Source: Cryptomeria japonica (taxonomy: Eukaryota > Streptophyta > Pinopsida > Cupressales > Cupressaceae). From it: a stretch of DNA of 64,000 bases. Below are positions 1-12,390 of the stretch, piece by piece (the first letter of the stretch is position 1; the number at the start of each line of letters is the position of its first letter). The notes under the pieces are model-generated. The model was given only the letters and a program-made list of their open reading frames with translations, had not been told where the DNA came from and searched no databases. A program made the translations under genes and the position numbers. The stretch is from contig NC_081405.1 of assembly GCF_030272615.1 (NCBI RefSeq), positions 576,337,752 through 576,401,751 on the forward strand, read 5' to 3'.

Positions 1-255
1 AAAGCTCCAAATTCACACAACTCTCAAAAGAGAGAGAACCTCCTTAAATATAGGAGGAAGGATGACTTCATGAGTCACACCTTTTGAATAGCTCCCATTC
101 ATAAATAATTAATAATCTAATATTTGTTACTTTATAATAATTTAAAATGGGACATGTGTATAAAGCATATAATATATAAGGTTCTCTAACATTATCTTAG
201 AACATTATACATAGATATTATTAGGATGCAACCCCTAATAAAATTATGTTCTAAC
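1..255 (-). mobile_element. E0 3' LTR, cut by the window edge
   Basis: This stretch matches 18432-18686 along its whole length (same order, scattered substitutions and small indels), so the two form a direct repeat pair. Its right end reads ...ttctaaca and is followed at once by ctccccttt. On the minus strand that is a purine tract followed by tgttagaa, the expected order of polypurine tract and 3' LTR start. It is therefore the 3' LTR of a minus-strand element whose 5' LTR is at 18167-18686. The other LTR end lies outside the window. Confidence 0.75.
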
Positions 256-539
256 ACTCCCCTTTAATGTTAATAGGGTATCACATGTTAGTTTCCATAA
301 AAAGAAAAAATGAAGCACCCTAGTAAATAGGTCTTCTTTGACAATGATAAACAGGGACACAAATATACACCAACATGAAGATCATGCATTCTGGACTACA
401 TGAAAGTCATCTTGTCATAATTTATAATCCTAGTATTTTAAAAGTGATGCTATGAGGTCTTAAAAAAATATATTGGAGACGTAGTCTCCTCGAACTAGCC
501 CCTCCCCAAGTTCATTACATAGTTCTCATAGGACTTAAT

Positions 540-930
540 ACAATTCTTTCACAAGTGGAAGATTTACAAGGACAAGAACTTACAATATGCATGTAGGACC
601 TAACCACAAATGTGCCTATAGGACTTACTAATGCCTACCTGTAGTATTTAAAATAAAGAGGACTTACAAATGCCTATTTGTAGGCTTAAAGGAATTACTA
701 ATGCCTATATAGGTCTTGTTTCATACCTATTAGGACATATTCCTACTTGTAGGATTTAAAACTAGGATTTAGCGACTAGGTGGTTTCATTCAATGCACAC
801 TCTCCCTCAATTTCATCACCTAAGGCCTAGCATTATTTGAATTTGGAGGATACAATGCCTAAAGGTATTATGCCTATTAGGTCTCACATCTAGGATTTAG
901 CCACTAGGTGGTGTCATGTACACACCCCCT
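540..930. repeat. Degenerate short repeats next to the E0 polypurine tract
   Basis: The words aggactta and atgcctat recur several times between about 540 and 740. A longer unit, ctaggatttag followed by actaggtggt, occurs near 762-789 and again near 891-918, each time followed by a C-rich run and catcacctaa. The second spacing is about 130 bp. This is decayed tandem duplication inside the E0 3' non-coding region. Confidence 0.55.
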
Positions 931-1004
931 TAATGACATCACCTAAAAGCCAATCACTACATAGAGGATTTCAAAGTGATGACTAAAATTATGATATATA
1001 TCAT

Positions 1005-1185
1005 GTGCCCATGATCTTCAAGGTGTCTTATTATGGAATTATTTAACTTGAGTGAGATTCCCATGATCTTCAAAGTGCCTTTGTTATGGAAAAATTTTGC
1101 TTGAGTGAGGTGCCAATGATGATCTTCAAAGTTTGTTTTTTATGGAATACTTTTACTTGAGTAAGGTGCCCATGATTTTGAATGT
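1005..1185. repeat. Minisatellite of about 50-57 bp, nearly four units
   Basis: Successive units contain catgatcttcaa, then ttatggaa, then cttgagt(g/a)ag. Units begin near 1010, 1062, 1114 and 1170, the last one partial. The units differ by point changes and small indels. The array lies in the E0 non-coding interior, about 750 bp from the 3' LTR. Confidence 0.75.
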
Positions 1186-3353
1186 TCATTTAATCTTTAG
1201 AAATGATATTGTTTGGAAAGAGTATGATATCTTTAAGTAAGATGGTACTTCTCCATGTATCTAAATGGAACTCTTTCATAAATCTTCAAGGCCATATTGA
1301 TTCTACATGGGCTAAATTTATATTTTGCCTATCTGATTCAAAGACACATAGAAGATAGTCTTCTTATTAAAGTATTGGACCATCCATGTAATAGCACTTG
1401 CACCATGTGTTTTGAAGGAATAACCTCACCATAGAAGAAACAATATAGTTAGTAACATAGTAATAAATTAAACTTGATTTTTGGTACAAAGAAAGAACAT
1501 AATATTATGCATTTGTCATTTGCCAAATATCATACATAATATTCCTCATAAATGTAAAATAGAGTCCAATGATTGGTATCAAGGAGATCGACATGTATTT
1601 TCATGAGAATAAGCATGAATAATTATTTATCTTGTTTAAAATACAAAATAGGTATTCTACTACATATAGTAATAATCTATAAAACAATAAAAATTAAGTA
1701 TTTGGTGAGCTATCCTTTCTAGGTTGCTCCCTAGAAATTTTATAAGGGAGAGAGCCACCCATTATAAAAGGGTCCTTTACACCTAAGAAATTTAGATTCT
1801 TAAGATCATAAAAAAAGTTAGTTGAAGTGACACTCAAGGGAGAAAATAAAATGTAATAGCCAAATACATTTAAAATTTTATGTAGTTTTACTTTGAAGTA
1901 TGTAGATGTAAGGGTTTGAAATAAAATTCCTTACCTTTTTCATTCATCACGTCATCTATATATCCTTGTAAGATTGTAATTAATATGCCAATTTTAATAT
2001 AACAAGAGTGAGTGTTCTGTGAGATAAATAGTGACTCCTTAGATGGATGTGCAAACCACCTATGTATTTTAGGTTCCAATTATTTCATGGTATTATATCA
2101 ATTTTTGCACATGTAAATTACGGATCTCTAGTTATAGGTATAAGAAAAAAAAAAGATTGATCTTTTGACGTGAATTCTTGAAAAAATCCTCAAACCTTAT
2201 CGATTGTGGCACTCATCCTTTTACTACTTTATATGCAAACTTCTAGAAGATATATGCATAGTTTATTTAATCACTAATAATCACCCAAGTATTCACCGAG
2301 GATTTCACATAGCCTATAATATTTTTTCATAGATGTTCATAGAAAGAGCATTGGAATTTTCACTAAATAGAAACAATTAAAAGTTTGAAGGCTTGATAAT
2401 TTAGAGGAACTATAGATTTCTAGTAGTTTATCTTACAAAAAGAAATGTTGGAAAGCAGTTGTCCTCATCACTTTCGTCTTATCTAAATTTTAAGATTATG
2501 TTGTCTCTCATAAAGTTTCAAAGGATTTTGACTCAATCAAAAGATTCCTAAACAATGAATGGAGATGGGTTTAGGATTGGTCTTTCCTTTAACCATAATA
2601 ATATATGGTCGTATCCCATTGTCAATAAATCCAATAAACCTTTGGCTAAGATTTTGTGAGTTAATGCTCTCAGGGTTTTTAGAAAGGCATATGTACTATA
2701 GATGTGATTTTGTTACTTTTAAGGACTAGAATCTTGGTTTGTAATATGGAATAAATATAAAGTTATGAACTCTAGTTTTCATTGTCTCTTTTATGTTCAA
2801 GAGATTATGCTTAATTTCATTTTATATAATTTAAGTTTACAACCACTATTTTGTGAGCGAAAGTTGGTGTTAGAATTGTAAGATTGTAAGACACTTTCAA
2901 GGATTATGCTCCTAGAATATTTACTTTGTTTTTCTTAACAATTCGAAGGTTAAACAACCAAAACTAAATTATTAGCGATAGACTTAATTTTTTTAATTCT
3001 AATAATTTATCAAAGTAATTTCAAAAATTTGAAGCTTATATTAATGAAACTTTATAGAAATTAAAAAGCTTAAACTCTACATTGCTTTGTCTTTTATTTA
3101 TATCATTATAAAATGATGATTGAATCTAGAAATGACATTTTGTGAAAATTATTTGTGTAGAATAAAAGAGTTCCATGTTCATTATTTCTAATCCATGAAA
3201 AGATAGTAGAGATGCTTGTAAGATGTAATCAAGGTAGTATCAGGTTTCAACTTGTTTATTGATACAATAGAATATTGAATTCTAATATTAGAGATGTAAT
3301 GTTCATCAAGAATTTTAAACCGATTAGAATTCTTTTGTTCCAAACTCTCTACT

Positions 3354-4779
3354 TTTTGGCATATGATGAACCGGTGACAAAGTATGTTATCATTGATGTC
3401 AATATGTGTTCAAGCAGGTACACCAATATGCACCGATATGAAGCTTGGAAGTGATACAGGTCAACCGGTATGAAGAGATGTAGTGAACCGGTGTGAGGGT
3501 TTCACTAAGTGTGACTACCAGTTGGTAGTCTCAGCTCTAGGGTTTTTAGTTTGGCAATATAGCTTGTGCGATGCAACCGATGATATTTTGTGATGAGTTA
3601 GCTAAGAAATATGGATGAGATTGAGATGCCACATCAGTTTTGTGCATGTGAAAGGATTTCCTTGAGGATCTTGCATGTGAAGATCGGTTGCATTAAATAT
3701 CTACCTTGGGAATGAACATTCTTCTTATCTATATGAGAAGAAAGTGTGGAAAGTTACTGATTTCTATGTGCGGTGAAAATGGATGATGCAGAATGACTTG
3801 TGATCTATTTGAGATTGTTTCATTCTATGTAATGTGTTTGGATGGTAAGGATTGGAACGCTTGTAATAGTAAACCTAATATGCTTAGGGTTTAGGGTTTA
3901 TGTTACTCACCTATTTTTTGTCTATAAGGTCGATGAGTTTTGATATTGTTGTTGTTGGAAAAAGTTGTGTATGTATCCGAGTGAAGAGATACTTGCCAGA
4001 CTAGTGAGTGAAAACTATAGATTGTGATTGCAGAGTAGAGGAACTGAAAAGGATCTGCCTTAGCATATAGTGTTGTTATCAGATCAGAGGTTTACTTGTT
4101 TTCTTCTAATCATTTCAATAGAAGGAAAATCTCTTTGTCAGGTAGGTTTAACAGGCTTACTGTAAATCCTCTAACCATGTGACTCAAGTTCATTGAGTTC
4201 TTTAAATCCTCTAATGAGGTAACCTTTAACAGGGTTTCAATCCTTAACATGGTATATACCCATCCCTTAACCAGGTAATCTTTAACAGGATCGGTTCTTA
4301 GCAGAATCTTATTGTAAAGTCTTTAACCGGACTAGGTTCCTAACAAAGAGAGCTTCAAAAGAGTTCAAAAAAATCTTGTGGGTATTCATCCCCACCTGAT
4401 TTTTCCCATTTGGGTTTCCACATGAAAAATTTGTGTGTCATGAGTTGTGCATTTTTCATGTCATGATTAAGTATTCTTTGTTTGAGTGATTATGCATGCA
4501 GAGATAATGGTTATGGTATTGCTAATATAACACATGCATATGTTTATGGGTGAAGTTATTTTCAAGTATTGAATGTATTTGAAGTGTTCAGTTTTACCAG
4601 TTTATGTTGTCTATAGTCTTACTGTGTTTAACCGATATTACCATGGTTAAGTTCAGTAACGAAGACAAACGGTTAGCATTGTTTTAACTTGATAAGTTAC
4701 AGAAAAAATTTTGTATGTACTGATTCAACCCCCCCTCTTAGTACCAGTTAGGGTATTTGTTGTTCATCATTATTCATCA
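3354..4779 (+). mobile_element. Solo LTR S1, same family as the E6 LTRs
   Basis: It reads colinearly with the minus-strand E6 LTRs (51377-52758 and 54796-55987). Shared features are the start (ttggcatatg...gatgtcaatatg), the TTAAC-type repeat block, the gtgggtattcatccccac stem-loop, the C-run followed by tctta, and the end ttgttcatcattattcatca. No internal sequence follows. Flanks ctact (3349-3353) and atact (4780-4784) agree at 4 of 5 bases, fitting a decayed 5-bp target duplication. The canonical TG start has become TT. It most likely formed by recombination between the two LTRs of a full element inserted into E0. Confidence 0.8.
3884..3929 (+). promoter_or_regulatory. Telomere-like motif followed by TATA box in S1
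   Basis: TTAGGGTTTAGGGTTTA at 3884-3900 carries two plant telomere-type units, and ctataagg follows at 3922-3929. The same pair, reverse-complemented, is at 52235-52252 and 52207-52213 in the E6 3' LTR. A single agggttt with ttataagg near 37667 is in the E3 LTR. Position inside the LTR and conservation suggest a core promoter. That assignment is inference. Confidence 0.4.
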
Positions 4780-5600
4780 ATACTACCTTTCAGTTCATTT
4801 ACCATTGTACTGTGACCTTATATGCCTTTAATTATTGTTAGACAGGATTAATTACTATGACCTTATATTGTTAATATCTACATAGCAATGATATACATGG
4901 TACACAATTTTTTGTATTTGCGAAGAATGAGATATGGCCAAAATAAATCTTTCCTTAGTCCTATGATGGAGGAGGCAAATATATTTTCATTTCCACGATT
5001 AACATGAAATTTGTCATGAAGTGTTGAGAAAACTTGAATTTAGGGTAAAGCTAGGGTCTTTTACAGTTACACAGCTTGCAGCCATCGTGGGATCTCTTCC
5101 TAAGAAGGCGATGAGGAATATATTATGATATAATTTGTGAGGATAATAGTACCATTTCTGAAATTGATTTAGGATGATAGGTAGGCAATCCATGTAAACA
5201 ACTACAAAAAAGATCTTTATGATTGAATCCGCTCCTCTTTATAAAGTATTGTAAATTTATTCAGACTTGAACTCTCTCTGTGGTCAACCATCATTAATGG
5301 AAGATAACAATATGCCTTTGACAAGGTTTTTAAAGAATAGAGAGAGGAAGGACTAAATCCTTTTGTAAAATGAGAATAGGTGAAGACAATTTTGTGAGGG
5401 ATTGAAAGCAGTACTCAATGAAAACTAAGGTAATGTAGGTGTCCTTTGCACTTTCTATCATTGAGCCAAAGAGAGAGAGGAATCAACTTTCTCATTAAAA
5501 AATAAATAAAAAGTGATACATGTTTATCTCTGAGACAGGGTCATGCTTCTTTGTAATAAAGGTTGTGATTTTTCAAAGAACGTTGTAATTTCATAGAATG
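4780..5600. other. E0 internal remnant between S1 and LINE1
   Basis: AT-rich sequence with frequent stops in every frame. I find no recognisable domain or repeat. By position it belongs to E0, since S1 and LINE1 both inserted into that element. Confidence 0.4.
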
Positions 5601-5640
5601 TCATGACATTTATAAGCATTGCCATGCTCAAACTTAAAAA

Positions 5641-6190
5641 ATGTTTCTTGTAACATTGGAATTAAAGAAACGGCCATTTCTTTTCTCCAAGGTTGAAGAT
5701 GAGCTTATTTGGGTCTACTCAAAATCAGGGGAATATTCAGTTAAGGAGAGTTATAGTTATTTGTCTGCAGGTTGTAGGAGGGAGGATTCTCCCTATAAGT
5801 TATTATTGAATGTTGCCTATCTTCCCAAAGCAGGATCTTTTGCTTGGTTAGCTATTCACGATAGAATACTAACTGGCATGAGGTTGGATAGGCTTAGGGT
5901 TACTGTTGCTTTTCCATGTGTTATGTGCAGAGGGTCTCTTGAATCAGTTGATCATCTTTTTTTTCATTGCCCTTTTTCTTCTCAAAGTTGGTACTACTTG
6001 TCTAAGAAGTTAAATTGGTCTATTGCTTTATGTGGTGACCTTCAGTCCCATTTCATGAGTTGGCCTCTATTATATTCATCTTCACTTTATGATTGTATTC
6101 GGATAATTGCTCCTTATCTTTTGATTCAAAAGATTTGGTTTGAGAGGAATAACATAATTTTTAGGAAACACTCTTCCACCTTGCTAGATG
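5641..6190 (+). pseudogene. LINE1 ORF2 fragment: zf-RVT domain
   Basis: An uninterrupted frame that begins inside the domain preceding the finger: IWVYSKSGEYSVKESYS resembles the usual W..sGeFSVKs.Y block just after the reverse transcriptase. The zinc ligands follow as CVMC, then HLFFHC, with the usual spacing. The fragment ends near IWFERNNIIFR, the conserved end of this domain. In L1-like elements the domain lies between reverse transcriptase and RNase H and is thought to help RNA binding or folding. The frame runs straight into the E1 LTR at 6191, so its last codons are not LINE sequence. No upstream polymerase remains. Confidence 0.85.
6186..6190 (+). repeat. Target duplication agatg, left copy of E1
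   Basis: Identical to 15048-15052 on the other side of E1. The pair delimits E1 to the base and shows that it inserted by normal integration into LINE1. Confidence 0.9.
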
Positions 6191-7722
6191 TGATAGTTCT
6201 GATACTTAATGTTAATTACAGATGCCAAAGTAATTAGATGAGAGGGGGGGGTGAATCATACAAACTTAATCTTCCATAAAAACATCAGATTCAACCTCGG
6301 TAACCTATACATCAGTAATATAACCAAAACTACTAAACATACAAACTCAAAAGCATATAAACATCATAACTCTCATAACACCAGATTTAACGTGGAAACC
6401 CAAATAGGGAAAAAGCATTGTGCGATTTCGGACCCACTAAGAAATATACTCTACTAGAGTATGCTCGGTTAAAAGCAAATCCTGTTAAAGATTACAAACA
6501 CATTGCTAGATGTGACCCGGTTAACGGATTTCCCTCAGATCAATTAGGATCTTCACATTGTTAGAAGTGACCTTGTTAAAGAATTTCAAACACTCAATCA
6601 GAATGTCACCTTGCTAGAGGGTTTTACAAATAAGACTGTTAAGTCCACTCGGTTAAGAGATTTTCTGTCACTTTACAAAATAACAGTAATAAAAATCTAT
6701 CTGCAACTTCACATCTAAAATGCTAAAGAAGATTCTTATTTTCTCAATACAATATAGACATAGAACTAATCTTGTCCATCTGTTGGGCTCTATACTCTGT
6801 TATTCAAAACAGGTCTTCAAGCTTCGGTGCTCAGTAATCACTATGTAGCAGCCCTGTGCATACACTTGCCTGCATACATTGTTTATCAACAATTCCTTAT
6901 TTATAAACAATAGCTAACCACTTAATCTCCTTGATCACATTTCCCATGATCAATCATAGCCATCAGATCTTCAAACTTTGACTAGGTTCAATGTATCCTT
7001 TGATCTGAAAATGTTTTAACCCGCCTAGGAACTTGCATACATTTCTTAGAACTTGTGCTAGGGTATTGTGGTTCAATCTGAGCTGTATATCTTCCTGCCG
7101 ATTTTCCTTTGCCATAAATTCTTTAACAAACTTCATTCACCGCATACCAATCATTTAATCATAGCCAGCTCATCAGCTTCCTTCATTAAATAATGTTTTT
7201 ATTCATTTAGTGCATTCTGTTATTACTCGGTTGCAACTTGGTAAATACTAAACTTCACTTGGTAGACATTCTGCCTTCATGAACCGATAGCGATAACCTT
7301 AGGGTTTAGCAACTATGTTCCTTAGGGTTTACCAACTAGGTTTTTCACTCGGTAACATAGTATAGTATTAACCTTACAATCAATAACATATGTATGATAT
7401 CAAAACAATCTAAACATCATGATCTCATCATTGTCTAACTCGGTAATAGTTGCCCATTAAATAACTTATTCCTCCCCTTATTCATCATATTCTTTCTGTT
7501 TCTTTTACTAACATCTTTATATGTATCAAATCACACTTCTCAAGATGTGGCAACATCATACTGAATTAGAAAATCAATTTCTTGACATCGATGACAAAAT
7601 AATAATATTAAGACAGTAAACATCCTTAATCAGTTTTATCCATAATCATCAACAACCTTCTCAATATCCTTATTGAAATGCCAACAATCTCTCCTTGTCT
7701 GTTATAATGCCAAATGCCAACA
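6191..7722 (-). repeat. E1 3' LTR
   Basis: About 1532 bp, starting tgatagttctg and ending gccaaca in plus-strand reading. It aligns end to end with 13518-15047 with scattered substitutions. It holds the TTAAC-type array (about 6460-6660), a GTGGG/CCCAC-type stem-loop (decayed in this copy, near 6410-6433), and a G-run (C-run in element sense) near 6242-6250. Confidence 0.9.
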
Positions 7723-8135
7723 ATCTCCCCCTTTGGCATTGATGGCAAAACAATTGATTTGACCTGATTGATTCAGATTGCTGTGAGATTCTGAATTGCT
7801 GAAATGCTCTCCTCTTGTCATCACAACTCTCCCCCATACATTAGTCTTATCCTCTTCTTCTATCTTCTCCCCTTTTCTTCAGTCTTCTCCCCCTTTGACA
7901 AAAATGCTAAAAAGTAAAGAACTAAAACATAATTTCATCCGCTGAGAAGTGAATTCCCGCTGTTACATGTCAATTCAATCTCGGTTAGAGCATTTTTTCT
8001 TAAATTCCTCTTCCCTGTATTGTTTCCTATATTTTTTCCTGCACACCTTTAGAAAACATCCTAAAGTGTTTAAATCAGCATCAACTTTTAAAAGATATTC
8101 TATAGTCATCAAATTGATGATTTCACCGAACTCAG
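7723..8135 (-). promoter_or_regulatory. E1 polypurine tracts and 3' non-coding region
   Basis: Directly next to the LTR, atctccccctttggcatt (7723-7740) is on the minus strand a tract of the form aatgccaaagggggagat, the classic second-strand primer. Further tracts, cttctccccctttgac near 7878-7893 and ccccttttcttc near 7870, repeat the motif. Multiple purine tracts next to a ggca/tgcc word are a published Sirevirus signature. No coding sequence is seen between them and the RNase H stop. Confidence 0.75.
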
Positions 8136-8897
8136 TCAGTGAGTAGAAGATAGGGGTAGGACCCCTAACTTACTTCTGAGATACTCAAAAGTGTCCCTTG
8201 GTAGTGGATTGGTGAAGATATCTGCTATTTGTTCCTTTGTGCTAACATACTCAAACACCACTTTCTTCTCTTGAGCTTCTTCTCTAAGATAATGATATTT
8301 GATAGAGATGTGCTTTGTCTTAGAGTGCATAACAAGATTCTTTGAAATGTTAATGGCACTAGTATTGTCACAGAATATAGTTACTGGCTCAGTAACTTTC
8401 TCATTTATACCTTCCAACAGTTGTTTGATCCATGCTATGTTGGTACAATTCAATGCTGCAACAACGTATTCAGCTTCTGTTGTTGACTGTGAAACACACC
8501 CTTGTTTCTTGCTAAGCCGACTCACTAGTCTTTCTCCTAAACACAAAGCTAATCCACTTGTGCTTCTCTTGTCATCAATGTTGCCTGCCCAATCAGCATC
8601 AGTATAAACTTTTAAATCAAAGTCATTTCCTTTCTGATATATTAAGCCATAATCCCCAGTTCCTTTCAAGTCTCTAAAAATTCTCTTGATTGTCGTCATG
8701 TGTGTTTCCCTAGGATCTACAAAGAATCTTGAAACTATACCTACTTCATGTGCTATATCTGGCCTACTGTGAACAACATATTGCAACTTTCCAATCATGG
8801 ATCGGTAAAGTGTCTCATCAACAGATGCAGATTCATCATTCTTTGATAATTTGCAGTTGGTAGTCATAGGAGTACTTACTGGTTTTGAATCCTCCAT
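8136..8897 (-). pseudogene. E1 pol: end of reverse transcriptase and RNase H
   Basis: A 253-codon open frame. It starts in the connection region (KPVSTPMTTNCKLS; SRPDIAHEVG) and continues into Copia-type RNase H. Catalytic positions are visible: Asp in VYTDADWAGNIDDKRSTSG, Glu in TTEAEYVV, Asp in IFCDNTSAI and Asp in the EQIADIFTNPL block. RNase H removes the RNA strand during cDNA synthesis. The frame ends cleanly at LGVLPLSSTH, a normal Copia Pol end. Upstream it is cut off from the polymerase by several stops at 8898-9023. Confidence 0.9.
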
Positions 8898-9023
8898 TCA
8901 AAATTTCTTCAAGATTTCCTTTATGTACTTGGATTGAGTAATGAAAATCTCATTTTTCATCTATAGTATCTATAAACCTATAAAATACTTTATCTTACTG
9001 ATTAACGACATCTCAAATTCTTT

Positions 9024-9668
9024 TCACATTTCATTTCCAAAGTTCTTGCATAAAGAGTCATTTCCACAAAATATAATATCATCAACAAATATGGCTGAGA
9101 TCAATATTCCATTTTCATCATTCTTCATGTACATGTTACTGTTTTCACTTGTTCTTATAAAACCAATCTTGATTAAATAAGAGTGCAATCTTTCATACCA
9201 TGCTCTAGGTGCTTGTTTCAGACCATATAAAGATTTGTTCAATTTACATACCTGATCTTTATTCTTGTCTTCAACAAATCCTTCAGGTTGTTCAATAAAA
9301 ACTTCTTCTTCTAATATACCATTCAAAAATGCAGATTTGACATCCATTTGATATACCTTGAAATTTTTGAAAGCAGCATATGCCAACAATGTTCTTACTC
9401 CTTCAAGTCTAGCCACAGGTGCAAAAGTTTCACCATAATCAATTCCTTCTTCTTGAGCATAACCTTTGCAAACTAGTCTTGCTTTATTTTGAATGACCTC
9501 ACCTTTTTCATTTAGCTTGTTTCTGAAAATCCACTTTGTACCAATTACATTTTTGTCCTTCAGTCTTGGGACCAGTGTCCATGTGTCATTCTTCTTGATT
9601 TGATCAATCTCTTCTGTCATAGAATTTATCCAACCTTCACTATTAAATGCCTCTTTCACTATTCTCAA
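9024..9668 (-). pseudogene. E1 pol: reverse transcriptase core
   Basis: A 214-codon open frame with the Copia polymerase blocks in order: [19 protein letters not shown], the [20 protein letters not shown] block, [39 protein letters not shown] and the catalytic [11 protein letters not shown]. The active-site aspartates are intact. The frame is closed downstream by a stop just after GNEM. The homologous sequence carries on to 8898 with at least two stops (in the YFIGL region), so no single polyprotein is possible. Confidence 0.9.
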
Positions 9669-9695
9669 TTCAAATTCAGATATCAGACATGTGTT

Positions 9696-10883
9696 CTATC
9701 TCAGTTTGTTCCTTGTCATCACTAGATCATCCTTATCTCCTATAATCTGACTTGATGCATGATGTCTTCTGACATACTTGGCTAATACAAGCTCGGTAGG
9801 CTTTGTATGATCTTCTTCATCACTCGGTAACTGAATATTCTCTTCAGTTTCTTTAGTAACTCTCTCGGTAGGACTTGTTGGTTGAACATAGACAAATTCA
9901 TCATAATCATCTGATTCTTTGGATTTTCCTTCATCATTTCTTTCTGCAAATTCATCAATTTTCACATTTGCACTTTCTACTATTTTGTTAGATGATTTGA
10001 TCAGACATTTAGATGATTTACTTCTAGAAGAATAACCAAGAAATGTTCCTTCTTCACTTTTCTGATCAAACTTGCCATTTCTATCATCTTTGTGTACATA
10101 GCATCTACTTCCAAAGATTTTAAAATAACTTACATTAGGTTTCTTGTCATACCAGATTTCATATGGTGTCTTCAAAGTTCCTTTCTTTAGTTGTACTCGG
10201 TTCAGGGTGTAAACTGTTGTGCTTATTGCTTCTCTCCAAAATGTTTGTGGCACTTTCTTTTCAATCATCAGGGTTCTAGCACAATCCACAATAGATCTGT
10301 TTCTTCTTTCAGCAATTCCATTTTGTTGTGGAGTTCTCGGTGCAGAGACTTGTATTTTTATACCATGATCATTGTAGAATAAGTTGAACTCATCATATGT
10401 GAACTCTCATCCTCTATCTGATCTAAGACATTTCAGTTGTCTTCATGTTTCATTTTCAACTCTTGCCTTGTACCGTTTAAACATTTGAAAAGCTTCTGAT
10501 TTTTCTTTTAGAAACATTACTGACATCATCATTTAGTAATCATCCACAAATAATATAAAATATTTATCACCATAATAACTTTGAACTTTCATAGGACCAC
10601 AAAGATCAGTGTGCACAAGATCTAAAATTCCCTTGGAAGTATAAGACTTACTTGTAAAGATTGATCTTGTCATTTTACCCATCTGGCATCCTCAGCATAT
10701 GGCATTCTCAGGTTTTTCCAAACTTGATAGACCTCTTACTCGATGCTTCTTGCTTATTTTGATTAGATTATCAAAATTTACATGACAAAACTTTTTATGC
10801 CATAACCAGGTATCATCTATCTTTACATGCAGACATTTATTCCGAGTTGAGTTAAGGTGAAATGTGTTACCTTTAGTTTTATA
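9696..10883 (-). pseudogene. E1 pol: integrase and linker
   Basis: From 10289 down to 9696 an open frame holds the C-terminal part of the integrase (VPQTFWREAISTTVYTLNR; the TPYEIWYDKKPNVSYFKIFG block) and the acidic linker to the polymerase. From 10883 to 10290 the catalytic core can be read with stops: the HTDLCGP block, the DDY block and the PQQNGIAERRNRS block. Copia integrases use a D,D,E triad to join cDNA to the target. Stops interrupt the core at several points. The N-terminal zinc motif (H-H-C-C) begins near 10800, next to the S2 insertion. Confidence 0.8.
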
Positions 10884-12051
10884 TACAAAGTCATTCTATA
10901 TACTCTAGTCGGTTACCACTACCAAAATATTTAGTCGGTATGAACAGTCTAGTTGGTTACAAAAGGAAAATAGTCACAAAGCCCAGTATACACCGAGTTG
11001 TCTACAGAGTGTTATTTCATGTCTACCGAGTAGTAAAGATAATACATCAAGTTGATATACATCAAGTGAAATGTGTTACCAGATTCATTGAACCTGGAGA
11101 CACATATGAAAACGTGTTACAAGATTGAGGCACATAGAACCGTTATCACATTGGAAATTGCACATATAGATTTTGTATAATTTTGAGGTCATCTAACCAA
11201 TGAAATATTTTGCATGGTTATTTATTCAAGAAATCATGTTTGTAAGATCGAAGCAATGAATCAGATCACCAACATAAGAAATCTATTTATACAACACGAA
11301 TTTAGGGTTAGAGATATATGTGAATGAGAGAAATGTGTGTGCATATGTGTATGAAGCAAGACTTATGTGATACATGAGAAATCATAGAGTATAATGACTG
11401 TTACAGAGACATAGAGGTCACCGAGAAGGTTATCAGAGAACAGTCAAAGAACAAAGTAAACAGAAGGGTTTACCGAGTTGCTTTATGAGTTACTGAGGTA
11501 TGCTATAGGCAAGGTAATCTTATTTTGAGCACATAGAATCTGCTACAACATTTCAAATGTAAAGTTGCAAATATTTGTAAAATCTTATTGTAATATTTTG
11601 AAGTTGTAAGAGAAACCTTTAACAGGGTAAAAGACTCTAATCAAGTCTATAAATTGTAAATCCTCTAACCAGGTGCAACATTTATATAAAATGTTGTAAA
11701 ATCGTTTAGCAAGGTAGATCTAACAGATCTTGTTACTCCTAACAGGGTAAGCTATTAGAAATAGCTAAATATGTAGCTCTAACCGAGCACTCTTTATTAT
11801 TGCAGTAGTGAAGTTGTGGGTGCCATCCCCACTACAGTTTTTTTCTCTAACCAAGAGTTTCTACATAACCAAAATATATGTGTTATGGAGTGAATCATGT
11901 ATGATTGTTACTCATTTGTTTTAGCTTTATGTTATGTTAAAACAGTTTTTTGTTTATGCATAACAGTAAAGATATTGTTGATAAAAGGATTTGAAGTACT
12001 GATTCACCCCTCCCCTCTTAGTACATTAGATTTCCATATTGGGCCTAACAC
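10884..12051 (+). mobile_element. S2: solo LTR inserted in E1
   Basis: Comparison with E7, where the coding sequence runs through (about 62570-62640), shows that E1 carries about 1.17 kb of foreign sequence here. In plus sense it has the marks of the other LTRs in this window: the block aacctttaacagggtaa with cctctaaccaggt, the stem-loop gtgggtgccatccccac near 11816, a C-rich tract (gattcacccctcccctctta, 12002-12021), and an end in cctaaca. Its left end is not resolved. Relative to E7, about 45 bp of E1 coding sequence is missing at the junction, so insertion came with a deletion or the flank was lost later. Confidence 0.6.
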
Positions 12052-12390
12052 TTTGACAATTCCTTTTTGAAATTCTATTTGGTATCCTGTATTGTTTAGC
12101 TATGCTACACTCAACAAATTGTATTTCAAACCTTCAACCCAATAAACATCATTGCACTTTGCATTGTCAAGAAGTGTTATGGATCCTTTACCTTTTACTG
12201 GACATGGTGCATCATTACCAAGTCTTACATAGCCTCCATCATAGTCTTCTATCATAACAAACTTGTGTTTATCAACTGTCATGTGATGTGAACATCCACT
12301 ATCTATGATCCAAGAATCATTAGTATTTATGTGAGATATTAGGGCTTTTTCTTCATACCTTTCTTCATCTGATCCACCTTTGATAGCCAC
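12052..12390 (-). pseudogene. E1 aspartic protease
   Basis: The open frame 12390-12100 contains SWIIDSGCSHHMT, the Copia protease active site (D-S-G), then WVEGLKYNLLSVA, the usual lead-in to integrase. The protease matures the Gag-Pol polyprotein. A stop follows LLSVA, and the S2 insertion begins at 12051, separating protease from integrase. Confidence 0.85.

Larger units (their letters stand above)
256..3353 (-). mobile_element. E0 internal region, left part, non-coding
   Basis: The stretch lies between the E0 3' LTR and solo LTR S1 and is AT-rich. I recognise no Gag, protease, integrase or polymerase motif on either strand; the small minus-strand open frame at 1888-2079 has no recognisable motif. 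The left end carries degenerate tandem repeats, listed separately. After subtracting nested insertions, the whole E0 interior is only about 4.7 kb. E0 is therefore either a very old Copia element or a non-coding, non-autonomous one. Confidence 0.5.

Noticed and set aside
1888-2079. Minus-strand 63-codon frame as a remnant of E0 pol
   Set aside because: No Copia or gypsy block could be recognised in it or around it.
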